Assembly (NCBI GenBank): GCA_963770535.1 | Contig: CAVYPZ010000004.1 | Span: 1,240,001-1,304,000, forward strand | Direction of reading: 5' to 3' | Length of the DNA: 64,000 nucleotides | Source of the DNA: RYN-230 sp963770535 | Lineage (GTDB): Bacteria > Actinomycetota > Actinomycetes > Streptosporangiales > Streptosporangiaceae | Shown: positions 46,292-55,173 of the stretch, piece by piece | How the letters are laid out: the number at the start of each line of letters is the position of its first letter | How positions within the stretch are numbered: the stretch's first letter is position 1 | The notes under the pieces: generated by a model | Seen by the model: the letters and a program-made list of their open reading frames with translations, nothing else | The model's database searches: none | Told to the model about the DNA's origin: nothing | Position numbers and translations under genes: made by a program

Positions 46292-46501
46292 GTGCGGATG
46301 TACGAGATCACCTTCACGGGCCAGGCGGGCCCTGCGGTGGGCGCAGAGTTCGATGACTGCGAAGTCATCCTGGGAGCGGGCACGACGACCCTTCGCGCCG
46401 ATCTGCCGGATCAGTGCGCGCTGTCCGGGCTCATCCAGCGGATCGTCGGCCTCCACCTCGAAATTACCCAGGTACATCTCGTCGCACCGCCTCTGGCGTA
46501 G
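46292..46501 (+). CDS. small protein paired with MalT-like regulator (family member B)
   Basis: A 69-residue paralogue of the small protein at 27766: MYEITFTGQAGPAVGAEFDD, TTTLRADLPDQCALSGLIQR, IVGLHLEITQVHLVAPP. Beta-alpha-beta pattern, no membrane segment, function unknown. GTG 46292 is supported by AAGGGGGAT upstream. Divergent from the MalT-like regulator as in the other pair; followed by a strong terminator-like hairpin. Confidence 0.65.
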   Translation: MRMYEITFTGQAGPAVGAEFDDCEVILGAGTTTLRADLPDQCALSGLIQRIVGLHLEITQVHLVAPPLA

Positions 46502-46519
46502 CGCCGCGTTGAGTGCCAG

Positions 46520-46554
46520 CGCCCGGGCCAGGGCAGCTCGCTCTGGCCCGGGCG
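46520..46554. terminator. bidirectional terminator-like hairpin
   Basis: CGCCCGGGCCAG (46520-46531) pairs perfectly with CTGGCCCGGGCG (46543-46554) over 12 bp with an 11-base loop. It lies between the convergent small-protein and sulfatase genes. There is no T-run, so it is of the GC-stem type common in actinomycetes. Confidence 0.65.
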
Positions 46555-46576
46555 ACGGCAGCTCGCTCCGGCCTGG

Positions 46577-48928
46577 TTACTGCCGGGCCATGGCCACCCG
46601 CATTTCGCTTTCGGTGTCGGTGATCAGGTCGCCGGACAGGTCCACCGTGACGGAATGCAGGGTGCCGGTGAACCGGAACGGGGCCTGGTACTCGGGGGTG
46701 ACCGGGGAGCCAGGATTAGCGCCGCAGGTCAGCCCGCCCGGGTTGAAGATGATGGGTGTGGTGACCGGGAACTCGGCCTGCCCGACGAGCTGGCCGTCCA
46801 CGTAGAGCTGCGCCCGGCCGGGTGCGCCCTTGCCCTGGGGGATGTCGGGTTTCCCGGTCGGCTCGAACTCGAAGCGCAGCTGATGGCGGCCCGGGGGCAC
46901 GGCGTCGGGCGATGAAACCTGGTACAGGGCACGGCGGACGTAGTTGTGGGCGTAGTGCAGCTTGCCGTCCTGGAGGTAGAGAGACCAGCCGCCGACGCCG
47001 GAGCCCTGGCAGAGCAGGACGCCTTCCGCGCCGCCGGGCGGGATGTCCGCGTCCGCGGTGATGGCATGCGGGCGGTTCAGGACCCGCGGCCCGGCGAAGA
47101 ACGGCACGGTCTGCGTACCGGGCCAGTAGGTGAAGCTGTCCCGTGCCTCCGCGATCTGCGGCCGCTCGGTCATCAGCCGCTCCACCGCGCTGCCGTCGAT
47201 AGGCAGCACGTCGTACTTACCCGCCTCGACGTACCACTGGGCGATCATCTCGATCAGCTTGTCCCGGTGCTCCCCGGCGAGGTCGTGGTTTTCCGCCGGG
47301 TCCTCGGCGACGTGGTACAGCTCCCAGTGATGGGCGTCGAGGTCGGTCAGCGTCTCGGCCGTGATCGGCGCGCCGAACGGCTTGCCCGCCTCGGCGAACG
47401 ACGGGCCCGGCCACGGGCACACGGCCCGCCACCCGTCGTGGTCGATCGAACGGTGGCCGAACATCTCGAAGTACTGGGTCCGGTGCCGGGTCGGGGCGGA
47501 TGGGTCGTCGAAGGTGTGGGCGAAACTGACGCCGTGGATCGGTGACTGGGTCACTCCGCGGATCGTCGCGGGCGGCTCGACACCGAGCGCGTCCAGGACG
47601 GTCGGGACCATGTCGATGATGTGCGCGTACTGGTCCCGGATCTCACCCCGGGCCTGGATGCCCTGTGGCCAGTGCACCACGAACGGGTCGCAGGCGCCGC
47701 CCCGGTAGGTCTCCCGCTTCCACCGGCGGAACGGCGTGTTCCCCGCCCAGGTCCAGCCCCACGGGTAATGGTTGAAGGTCGTCGGCCCGCCGAGTTCGTC
47801 GATCGCGCGCAGGCCCTCCTCCAGGGTCTCCGGGGCGTTGTTGAAGAACTGCAGCTCGTTGGTGGTCCCGGTGGGGCCGCCCTCGGCGCTGGCCCCGTTG
47901 TCGGACACCACCATGACCAGGGTGTTGTCGAGCTGGCCGGTCTCCTCCAGGAAATCGAGGATCCGGCCGAGCTGCTGGTCGGTGTGCGACAGGAACCCGG
48001 CGTACACCTCCATCATGCGGGCGGCCAGGCGGCGGGCCTCCGGTGGGAGGGACTCCCACTCCGGCACGTCCGGGTCGTGGCGGGACAGCTCGGCGTCGGC
48101 CGGCATGACGCCGAGTTCCTTCTGCCGGGCGAACACCCGCTCCCGGTAGGCGTCCCAGCCGTCATCGAACTGGCCGGCGTAGCGGTCCGCCCACTCCTTG
48201 GCCACGTGGTGCGGCGCGTGCATGGCGCCGGTGCAGAAATGCAGGTAGAAGGGCTTGTTCGGGGCGATCTGCTTGGCGTCGGCGATGAACTCGATCGCCT
48301 TGTCCGCCAGGTCCTCGGTCAGGTGATAGCCCTGCTCCGGGGTGCGCGGCGGTTCAACCTGGTGATTGTCGTAGACCAGGTCCGGATACCACTGGCTGGT
48401 GTCACCACCCAGGAACCCGTAGAACCGCTCGAACCCGCGCCCCAGCGGCCAGCGGTCGAACGGGCCCGCCGGGGACTCGAACTCCGACGGCAGCAGGTGA
48501 TACTTGCCGACCAGGTAGGTGCTGTAACCGTGCTGCTGCAGCATCTCCGACAAGAATCCGTTTTCAAACGGCATGCTGCCGTTGTAGCCCGGATACCCGG
48601 TCGCCAGCTCGTTGATCGCCGCCGTCGCGTTGGCGTGGTGGTTGCGGCCGGTGATGATGCATGACCGTGACGGTGAGCACAGCGCCGTCGTGTGCATGTT
48701 GGTGTAGAGCAGCCCACCAGCGGCCAGGCGGTCAAAGTTGGGTGTGCTGATCGGGCTGCCATAGCAGCCCAGCTGCCCGAACCCCGTGTCATCCAGCACG
48801 ACGAACAGGACGTTCGGCGCTCCGGCGGCCGCCCGCAGCGGCCGCGGCCACGCCGGGCTCGACTCCTCGGTGGTCCGCCCGATCTCGCCCGGGAACGCTG
48901 TACCTGGTTCGTACTCCGTCAGCGCCAT
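46577..48928 (-). CDS. arylsulfatase (alkaline phosphatase superfamily sulfatase)
   Basis: A 783-residue sulfatase. Metal-binding DD in NVLFVVLDDTGFGQLGCYGS (Asp46/47), the formylglycine signature CSPSR in TTALCSPSRSCIITGR (Cys84), HFCTGAMHAPHHVAKEWADR, and VVSDNGASAEGG. The C-terminal 150 residues form a separate beta-rich domain (GVLLCQGSGVGGWSLYLQDG, GKLHYAHNYVRR). Long arylsulfatases of this type hydrolyse organic sulfate esters and need a formylglycine-generating enzyme, not seen here. No signal peptide. A SulP transporter lies close by, which could fit sulfate traffic. A recurring palindrome is 78 bases upstream. Confidence 0.95.
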   Translation of the reverse strand: MALTEYEPGTAFPGEIGRTTEESSPAWPRPLRAAAGAPNVLFVVLDDTGFGQLGCYGSPISTPNFDRLAAGGLLYTNMHTTALCSPSRSCIITGRNHHANATAAINELATGYPGYNGSMPFENGFLSEMLQQHGYSTYLVGKYHLLPSEFESPAGPFDRWPLGRGFERFYGFLGGDTSQWYPDLVYDNHQVEPPRTPEQGYHLTEDLADKAIEFIADAKQIAPNKPFYLHFCTGAMHAPHHVAKEWADRYAGQFDDGWDAYRERVFARQKELGVMPADAELSRHDPDVPEWESLPPEARRLAARMMEVYAGFLSHTDQQLGRILDFLEETGQLDNTLVMVVSDNGASAEGGPTGTTNELQFFNNAPETLEEGLRAIDELGGPTTFNHYPWGWTWAGNTPFRRWKRETYRGGACDPFVVHWPQGIQARGEIRDQYAHIIDMVPTVLDALGVEPPATIRGVTQSPIHGVSFAHTFDDPSAPTRHRTQYFEMFGHRSIDHDGWRAVCPWPGPSFAEAGKPFGAPITAETLTDLDAHHWELYHVAEDPAENHDLAGEHRDKLIEMIAQWYVEAGKYDVLPIDGSAVERLMTERPQIAEARDSFTYWPGTQTVPFFAGPRVLNRPHAITADADIPPGGAEGVLLCQGSGVGGWSLYLQDGKLHYAHNYVRRALYQVSSPDAVPPGRHQLRFEFEPTGKPDIPQGKGAPGRAQLYVDGQLVGQAEFPVTTPIIFNPGGLTCGANPGSPVTPEYQAPFRFTGTLHSVTVDLSGDLITDTESEMRVAMARQ

Positions 48929-49005
48929 CCGTTCACCCTCCGTCGAGCTGGCCGGCGGCCCGGCCGGCCAGACTTCGAGTCAACCTACAGCGGGAACCTG
49001 CGTGC

Positions 49006-49022
49006 TCACCCGCCGGGGGTGC
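49006..49022. promoter_or_regulatory. recurring palindrome, site 8 (TCACCC-GCCGG-GGGTGC)
   Basis: One mismatch in the last base. It lies in the gap between the ppk2 stop and the sulfatase start, 78 bases upstream of the latter. Confidence 0.5.
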
Positions 49023-49035
49023 AGGTGAGCGCCTC

Positions 49036-49803
49036 CTAGAACGGTGCCGGGATGTAGTGCAGGGGCAGGTCCGGCTGGGTGTAGCCGTGGGCCGGCTGGC
49101 GTTTAGGCAGGCTGACGTCCGGGAGGGGGAGCGGTGTGTAGGGGACCTGGCTGAGCAGGTGGCTGATGATGTTGAGGCGGCCGCGCCTCTTGTCGTCGGT
49201 GCGGGCGAGGTACCAGGGCGCCCACGCGGTGTCGGTCGCGGCGAACATCGCGTCGCGGGCCCGGGAGTAGTCATACCAGCGGCGGTAAGACTTCAGGTCC
49301 ATGTCCGACAGCTTCCAGATCTTCCGCGGATCGTTCATGCGGCTTTCCAGCCGCCGGGTCTGCTCACCGGGGCTGACCTCCAGCCAGTACTTCAGCAGCA
49401 CGATCCCGTCATCGGCCATGGCCTTCTCGACCCCGGGCACCAGCTGGAGGAACCGCCCGGTGTCCTGCGGCGTGCAAAAGCCCATCACCGGCTCGACGCC
49501 GGCCCGGTTGTACCAGCTGCGGTCGAAGATCACGACCTCCCCGGCGGCCGGGAAGTGCGGGAGGTAACGCTGGATGTACATCTGCGACTTCTCCCGCGCG
49601 GTCGGGGCGGGCAGCGCCACGACCCGGAACACCCGCGGGCTGACCCGCTCGGTGATCCGCTTGATCGTGCCTCCCTTCCCGGCGGTGTCCCGGCCCTCGA
49701 ACACGATGCAGATCTTCGCCCCGGTCGCCTTGACCCACTCCTGCATGGCCACCAGCTCACCATGCAGCAGCCGCATCTGCCGCTCATACTCCTTGCGCCT
49801 CAT
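49036..49803 (-). CDS. ppk2: polyphosphate kinase 2 (PPK2)
   Basis: A 255-residue PPK2 catalytic domain. Walker A FEGRDTAGKGGTIKRITERV (36-55), ALPAPTAREKSQMYIQRYLP, Walker B VVIFDRSWYNRAGVE (91-105) and the lid DLKSYRRWYDYSRARDAMF are all intact. PPK2 transfers phosphate between polyphosphate and nucleotides, giving ATP/GTP or polyP. The usual lysine-rich N-terminus is present upstream (49902 to about 49830, MAKKKSKHKARARDD) but in another frame, so the natural start seems cut off by an indel; translation may begin at ATG 49803 within APKMRRKEYERQ. Divergent from SulP with a palindrome between. Confidence 0.93.
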   Translation of the reverse strand: MRRKEYERQMRLLHGELVAMQEWVKATGAKICIVFEGRDTAGKGGTIKRITERVSPRVFRVVALPAPTAREKSQMYIQRYLPHFPAAGEVVIFDRSWYNRAGVEPVMGFCTPQDTGRFLQLVPGVEKAMADDGIVLLKYWLEVSPGEQTRRLESRMNDPRKIWKLSDMDLKSYRRWYDYSRARDAMFAATDTAWAPWYLARTDDKRRGRLNIISHLLSQVPYTPLPLPDVSLPKRQPAHGYTQPDLPLHYIPAPF

Positions 49804-49995
49804 CTTCGGCGCCGGGCCAGCCCCGGCCTCCCGCGCGCTGCACGCGGCGGCGCCTGATCGTCGCGGGCACGCGCCTTGTGCTTGCTCTTCTTCTTGGCCA
49901 TGATGCTTTCTCCGGCTGGTCAGGCCGGCGGGCTGGCGGCCGGTCCTGGGCGGGGAGTCATTCCGCTACCATCACCTGCTTCCGCGCCCGGGCCG

Positions 49996-50012
49996 TCACC
50001 CGGCGGGGGTGA
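49996..50012. promoter_or_regulatory. recurring palindrome, site 9 (TCACCC-GGCGG-GGGTGA)
   Basis: A perfect member. It is in the divergent ppk2/SulP region and overlaps the earliest possible SulP starts (50009/50012), which argues that SulP starts further downstream. Confidence 0.6.
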
Positions 50013-50071
50013 TGCCGGATTTGTTCAGACAGAGCGAAATTGCCGTTACGGCGTATGGCCAGAGCCTGGGG

Positions 50072-51859
50072 GTGTCGGTGTTCCGCTGGGTGCCCGGGCT
50101 CCAGGTGATCTCGTCGTATCGCCGGCAGTGGCTGGCCAGGGACGTCATTGCCGGGGTGGTGCTGACCACGTTGCTGGTGCCGCAGGGCATGGCGTATGCG
50201 GAACTGGCGGGCCTGCCGCCGATCACCGGCCTGTACACATCCATCTTGTGCCTGCTCGGCTATGCGGCGTTCGGGCCGTCGCGGATCCTGGTGCTGGGCC
50301 CGGATTCCTCGCTGGGGCCGATGATCGCCGCGACGATCCTGCCGCTGATGGCCGCCGGGGGCGACCCGGAACGCGCGGTCGCGCTCGCGTCGCTCCTCGC
50401 GATCATGGTCGCGGCGATCATGATCCTGGCGGCGGTGGCGAAGCTGGGCTTCATCGCCGACCTGATCTCCAAGCCGACGATGATCGGCTACATGAACGGC
50501 CTGGCGCTGACCATCCTGGTCGGGCAGCTGCCGAAGCTCCTCGGGTTCAAGGTTGAGGCCGACGGCCTGATCGGTGAGATCACCGGGTTCGCCAGGGGCC
50601 TGGCGAACGGCGACGCGGTGGCCGCCGCGGCCGCGGTCGGGGTGGCGGCGGTCGCGGTGATCCTGGTGCTGCAGCGCTGGCTGCCGAAGGTCCCGGCCGT
50701 GCTGATCGCCGTCGTGGCGGCCATCGCCGCGACATCGGTGTTTCACCTGGCCGATCACGGCGTCAGCCTGGTCGGGGTGCTGCCTGAGGGTTTCCCGCCG
50801 CTGACCATCCCGCACGTCCGGCTGTCTGACCTCGGCCCCTTGTTCGCCGGGGCGCTGGGGATCGCCCTGGTCTCGCTGGCCGACACGATCTCGACCGCGT
50901 CGGCGTTCGCGGCCCGCACCGGGCAGGAGGTCCGCGGTAACGGCGAGATGATCGGCATCGGCGCGGCGAACCTGGCCGCCGGGCTGTTCCAGGGGTTCCC
51001 GGTCAGCACCAGCGGGTCGCGGACCGCCGTGGCCGAACGATCAGGGGCGAAGACGCAGCTGACCGGGGTGACCGGCGCCGCCCTGATCATCTTGATGATC
51101 GTGCTGGTCCCGGGCCTGTTCCGCAACCTGCCCCAGCCTGCCCTGGCCGCGGTCGTGATCACCGCATCACTGTCGCTGGCTGATATTCCCGCCACGATGC
51201 GGCTGTGGCGCCAGCGCAAGGCCGAGTTCCTGCTGTCGATCGCCGCGTTCGGTGGCGTCGCCCTGCTCGGCGTGCTGCCCGGCATCGCGATCGCGGTCGC
51301 GCTGTCCATCCTGAACGTCTTCCGGCGGGCCTGGTGGCCCTACACCACGGTGCTCGGACGCGTCGAGGGAGTGGAGGGATACCACGACACCCGCAGCTAT
51401 CCGGGTGCCGGGCACCTGCCCGGCCTGGTGATCTACCGGTTCGACGGCCCGCTGTTCTTCGCCAACGCCACCACGTTCCGCGACGAGATCCGCCGGCTGG
51501 CCAGGGCCGGGCCGAAGCCGTCCTGGATCCTGATCGCGGCGGAGCCCGTGACCGATGTGGACACCACCGCCTCCGACATGCTGACCGACCTGGACGAGGC
51601 GCTGAACGCCCAGGGCATCAGCCTGGTGTTCGCCGAGCTCAAGGACCCGGTACGGGCCAAGATCGAACGCTACGGGCTTACCCGCACCATCGACCCGCGC
51701 CACTTCTACCCGACCATCACCGCCGCCGTCGCCGCCTACCGCGAGCAAACCGGCGCCCAGTGGACCGCACCCGACCCATCCCCCGGCGGCCAGCCCGATG
51801 GCGGCCAGCCCGCCGATAGCCAGCCGCCCGACACTCCCGCAGTGCCACCCCTCAGCTAG
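50072..51859 (+). CDS. SulP family anion transporter with STAS domain
   Basis: About 595 residues. SulP signature region VIAGVVLTTLLVPQGMAYAE, LAGLPPITGLYTSILCLLGY, ASFAFG-like AAFGPSRILVLGPDSSLGPM; then 10-12 membrane helices including ISKPTMIGYMNGLALTILVG. The C-terminal STAS domain (about 440-560) contains LVIYRFDGPLFFANATTFRD and DVDTTASDMLTDLDEALNAQ. SulP proteins carry sulfate, bicarbonate or other anions. GTG 50072 begins the typical FRWVPGL N-terminus; GTG 50009 and ATG 50012 are in frame but overlap the palindrome. A Pro/Gln-rich tail ends the protein. Confidence 0.93.
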   Translation: MSVFRWVPGLQVISSYRRQWLARDVIAGVVLTTLLVPQGMAYAELAGLPPITGLYTSILCLLGYAAFGPSRILVLGPDSSLGPMIAATILPLMAAGGDPERAVALASLLAIMVAAIMILAAVAKLGFIADLISKPTMIGYMNGLALTILVGQLPKLLGFKVEADGLIGEITGFARGLANGDAVAAAAAVGVAAVAVILVLQRWLPKVPAVLIAVVAAIAATSVFHLADHGVSLVGVLPEGFPPLTIPHVRLSDLGPLFAGALGIALVSLADTISTASAFAARTGQEVRGNGEMIGIGAANLAAGLFQGFPVSTSGSRTAVAERSGAKTQLTGVTGAALIILMIVLVPGLFRNLPQPALAAVVITASLSLADIPATMRLWRQRKAEFLLSIAAFGGVALLGVLPGIAIAVALSILNVFRRAWWPYTTVLGRVEGVEGYHDTRSYPGAGHLPGLVIYRFDGPLFFANATTFRDEIRRLARAGPKPSWILIAAEPVTDVDTTASDMLTDLDEALNAQGISLVFAELKDPVRAKIERYGLTRTIDPRHFYPTITAAVAAYREQTGAQWTAPDPSPGGQPDGGQPADSQPPDTPAVPPLS

Positions 51860-51875
51860 GCCGGGGCAGGACTCG

Positions 51876-53135
51876 ATGAGCGCTTCGGATGTGGCGATCG
51901 TGGCCGCGGTCATCTTCCTGTGGGGGGCGCTGTCCGCGCGGCTGGAACGCTACGACGTCACCGCGCCGATCATTTTCGTGCTCGCCGGCCTGCTGCTGAC
52001 CCACGGCCCGCTCGCCCCCCTGGGGTTCGCGCCTTCCCATGAGCTGGTGAAGGCCCTCGCGGAGATCACGCTGGTGCTGGTCCTGTTTTCCGATGCGTCC
52101 CGGGTCAGGCTGCGGGACCTCCGCGCGGAGACTGGCCTGTGCCTCCGGCTGCTGGGGATCGGTCTTCCCTTGACGATCGCCCTGGGCACCCTGCTGGCGT
52201 TTGCGCTCTTTAGTGGCATGGGCATCTGGCTCGCCCTGCTGGTGGGCGCGGCCCTCGCACCGACGGACGCTGCGCTGGGCGCGGGGGTGATGGTGAACCC
52301 GGCGGTCCCGGCGCGGATCCGGCGGCTGCTCAATATCGAGAGCGGACTCAACGACGGGATCGCCACGCCGGTCGTCCTGGTCGCCGTAGCCGGAGCCGCC
52401 ACGGCCGAGCATGAGGCCAGCGTCGGCCCGGGTGCGGCGGTGGCGGAACTGGCGCTGGGCGTGCTCGTCGGCGTGCTCGTCGGCGGCGCGGGCGGCTTCG
52501 TGGTGAATGTGGCGCGCCGCCGCGGCTGGGCCGAGGGCGGTTTCGCCGGCTCCGCAGTGCTGGCCCTGGCGGTCTGCGCGTATGCCTGTTCCCTGGCCGT
52601 GCACGGGAATGGCTTCATCGCCGCGTTCGTGGGCGGCCTTGGCTACGGTGCCACCAGCGGGAAACGTGGCGAGCGGCTGGTGCCCTACGTTGAGGAGACC
52701 GGTGCCCTGGTATCCCTGCTGGTCTGGCTGGCGTTCGGCGCCGTCGCCGTCGTGCCAGCGTTCGAGGGCCTGACCTGGCAGACGGTGCTGTACGCCCTGC
52801 TCAGCCTGACCGTGATCCGGATGGCGCCGGTGGCGCTGGCTCTGGCCGGCCGGAAGCTGGGCCGTACAGCCGTGGCCTTCGTAGGCTGGTTCGGGCCCCG
52901 CGGCCTGGCGTCGGTGGTATTTGCCCTGCTGGCCCTGGAGGATATAGGCAAGCCGGCCAGGCCTGCGATCTCCGTGATCGCCTTCACCGTATTGCTCAGC
53001 GTGGTCGCGCACGGCCTGACCGCCAACCCGCTCGCGCACCGCTACGGGCCGCGCATCGCCATCACCCCAGGCCGGCCTGATGACGCCGGGGTACCGCCGC
53101 TTCCTGCCCGCAGGCTCCTGCGCCGTGCTTCCTGA
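51876..53135 (+). CDS. CPA1-type sodium/proton antiporter (NhaP-like)
   Basis: A 419-residue membrane protein with about 12 helices. FVLAGLLLTHGPLAPLGFAP, ITLVLVLFSDASRVRLRDLR, the ion-binding region GAALAPTDAALGAGVMVNPA and IESGLNDGIATPVVLVAVAG (ND pair) are typical of the CPA1 family; GWFGPRGLASVVFALLALED is the C-terminal signature. It exports Na+ or K+ for H+. ATG 51876, 16 bases after the SulP stop, so it is co-transcribed with it. Confidence 0.93.
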   Translation: MSASDVAIVAAVIFLWGALSARLERYDVTAPIIFVLAGLLLTHGPLAPLGFAPSHELVKALAEITLVLVLFSDASRVRLRDLRAETGLCLRLLGIGLPLTIALGTLLAFALFSGMGIWLALLVGAALAPTDAALGAGVMVNPAVPARIRRLLNIESGLNDGIATPVVLVAVAGAATAEHEASVGPGAAVAELALGVLVGVLVGGAGGFVVNVARRRGWAEGGFAGSAVLALAVCAYACSLAVHGNGFIAAFVGGLGYGATSGKRGERLVPYVEETGALVSLLVWLAFGAVAVVPAFEGLTWQTVLYALLSLTVIRMAPVALALAGRKLGRTAVAFVGWFGPRGLASVVFALLALEDIGKPARPAISVIAFTVLLSVVAHGLTANPLAHRYGPRIAITPGRPDDAGVPPLPARRLLRRAS

Positions 53136-53248
53136 CCAGCGATGCCCGGCGTCTGGCTGCGCCGGGTCCTCAGCCAGGCACAGGTCCCGGCACCGTGCCC
53201 GCCCAGCGATGATGACGTTTCTGGACGTGATGACAGGAAGGCTGGGGC

Positions 53249-54268
53249 ATGCGCTTCTTCGAGGGCTTGAGCGCGCAGGTGAACCGGATCATCGCCTGGG
53301 CGGATCGCGTGCAGCGCCGGCATGGCTTCCTGGGATTCCCTTACGCGGTGATCAAGAAATACGGAGACGATGACGGCGGCCGCGAGGCCGCGCTCATCAC
53401 CTACTACGGTTTCCTCAGCATCTTCCCGTTGCTGCTGCTCGGCGTGGCGATCCTGTCGCGGGTGCTGGCGGATAACCCGGAACTTCGGCAGCGGCTCATC
53501 GCCGAGATCGTCCCGCGGGCGCTCCAGTCCACCGTTGAGAATTCGCTGGCCTCCCTGCCGACGTCAACCGTGCCGTTTATCGCGGGCTTGATCGGCTTGC
53601 TGTTCTCCGGAACCGGTGTCGTGTTCTCCGCGTACCAGACGCTGAACCATGTCGCCGGCGTCCCGAGGCGGCTGCGCGCCGGGTTTGCGTCCCGGTACGT
53701 CCGGGTGTTCGTGATCCTGGTGGCGCTGCTGCTGGGGGCACTGGCGGTTGGCGCGCTCACTGTCGTGGTCACGGCGCTGCCCGGCCTCCCGGAAGCCGAG
53801 CGCGCCGCGGCCGTGCTCGGGTCCGCGGTGGTCATCTTCGCCGTCCTGCTGGTTGGCGCCAGGGTGCTGCTCGCGCGGCCAGCGCCGGTCCGTGCCCTCT
53901 GGCCGGCCGCCGTGCTGGGCGCTGCGGCGGTGAGCCTGGCGCTCAATCTCGGTGCACCAGTGCTGGCCAGGCTGGTGAGCAAGGCCGGGGCCGTCTACGG
54001 GAGCTTCGCCACCGTGGCTGGCATGTTCGCCCTGCTCTACCTGGTCAACCAGGCGCTGGTCTATGCAGCCGAGGTCGCAGCCGTCCGGTACGCGGGCCTG
54101 TGGCCGCGGGCCCTGGATGTGAACCGGCCCACGGCAGCCGACGTGCGCGCGATGACACTCCTGGCCCGTGAGCAAGAACGCATCCCCGCTGCCCGGGTCG
54201 GGTTCCGCCTCGTTGCCCGGGATTCACCCCCGGCCGACAACGCTCCGGCGGGATCAGGCCGGCCCTAG
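53249..54268 (+). CDS. YihY/BrkB family inner-membrane protein
   Basis: A 339-residue protein with six helices and the YihY pattern: DDGGREAALITYYGFLSIFP, LLLLGVAILSRVLADNPELR, TVPFIAGLIGLLFSGTGVVF, SAYQTLNHVAGVPRR, and GAVYGSFATVAGMFALLYLV. Function of the family is not firmly known. It may belong to the SulP-antiporter unit (113-base gap). Confidence 0.92.
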   Translation: MRFFEGLSAQVNRIIAWADRVQRRHGFLGFPYAVIKKYGDDDGGREAALITYYGFLSIFPLLLLGVAILSRVLADNPELRQRLIAEIVPRALQSTVENSLASLPTSTVPFIAGLIGLLFSGTGVVFSAYQTLNHVAGVPRRLRAGFASRYVRVFVILVALLLGALAVGALTVVVTALPGLPEAERAAAVLGSAVVIFAVLLVGARVLLARPAPVRALWPAAVLGAAAVSLALNLGAPVLARLVSKAGAVYGSFATVAGMFALLYLVNQALVYAAEVAAVRYAGLWPRALDVNRPTAADVRAMTLLAREQERIPAARVGFRLVARDSPPADNAPAGSGRP

Positions 54269-54368
54269 CAACTCAGACCGGCATTCCGGCCAGTGCCGGC
54301 GCCAGCCTGATCGCCGGGCAGATGCGGGCGCATGTAGGCTCGCCGTCACCGGCGAGAGCCAGGAGCAT

Positions 54369-55162
54369 ATGGCGATGCCTGAGCTGAGCGACGCTTCGGC
54401 AGTGACGGTCATCATCGCCTGCATCGTGGCGGCCGCCATCGCGTTCGTCGTAGGCGTGGTGGTCACGACCCTGATCAGGCGGCTCGCCGTGCGCCGGGCA
54501 CATTCTCGGCCTCGCCGCGATCGCCATAGTCGGATGGCTCCTCACGGTGGTCGCAGTCGGCATTGAACGGGCCCTGCTGACCCGCTTTCCTGAAGCCCGG
54601 CTCGGGGATCGCCGCTCCCGCCACGTCCGGACGAAAATCATCCTGGTCACGCGTGCGCAGACAACCCTGGGAAACCTGTTCGCTGGCCTGCCGATCGCCT
54701 TCACCGACGCGATCCGCATCGATGACATCGTCGTCGTGCAGGGGCTAACAGGCCGCATCGAGGAGATCACCCTCACCTACGTCGCAGTGCGCCTGCGGGA
54801 CAACACCACGCTGATCTTGCCCTGCACCTACTTCACGACGACACCATTCCAGAACTGGACCCACAAGGGTGCCCGGGTCAGCGGCGTGGCGGACATTGCG
54901 GTCGACGGCCACGCGCCTCTCGATGCCCTGCTCAGCGCCTTGCGTGAGGAACTCGGCCGGACACCCGAGCGCTCCTCACACTCGGACGGGAGCCCTGGCG
55001 ACATCTTCGTCGAGGACGCGGCCGGCTCCGCTGTGAAGCTCATCGCGGCGGTCACTGCCGTCGATGGTGACGCCATCGTGCCACTGTGCCGGGAAGTCCG
55101 CGAAGGCCTGCTCACCTTACCTCCAGCAGAACTATCCTGCGGCGCTGCCAGGCGGCCGGTAG
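54369..55162 (+). pseudogene. mechanosensitive channel (MscS family), disrupted
   Basis: The start (ASAVTVIIACIVAAAIAFVV, GVVVTTLIRRLAVRRA) is in one frame; LGLAAIAIVGWLLTVVAVGI and GIERALLTRFPEARLGDRRS need another. RRSRHVRTKIILVTR then joins directly to AQTTLGNLFAGLPIAFTDAI, so about 50 residues holding the transmembrane helices before the pore are deleted. IRIDDIVVVQGLTGRIEEIT and FTTTPFQNWTHKGAR are intact. A last frame change is needed for the true C-terminus YLQQNYPAALPGGR ending at 55162. Confidence 0.8.
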
Positions 55163-55173
55163 GAAGCCCGCCA

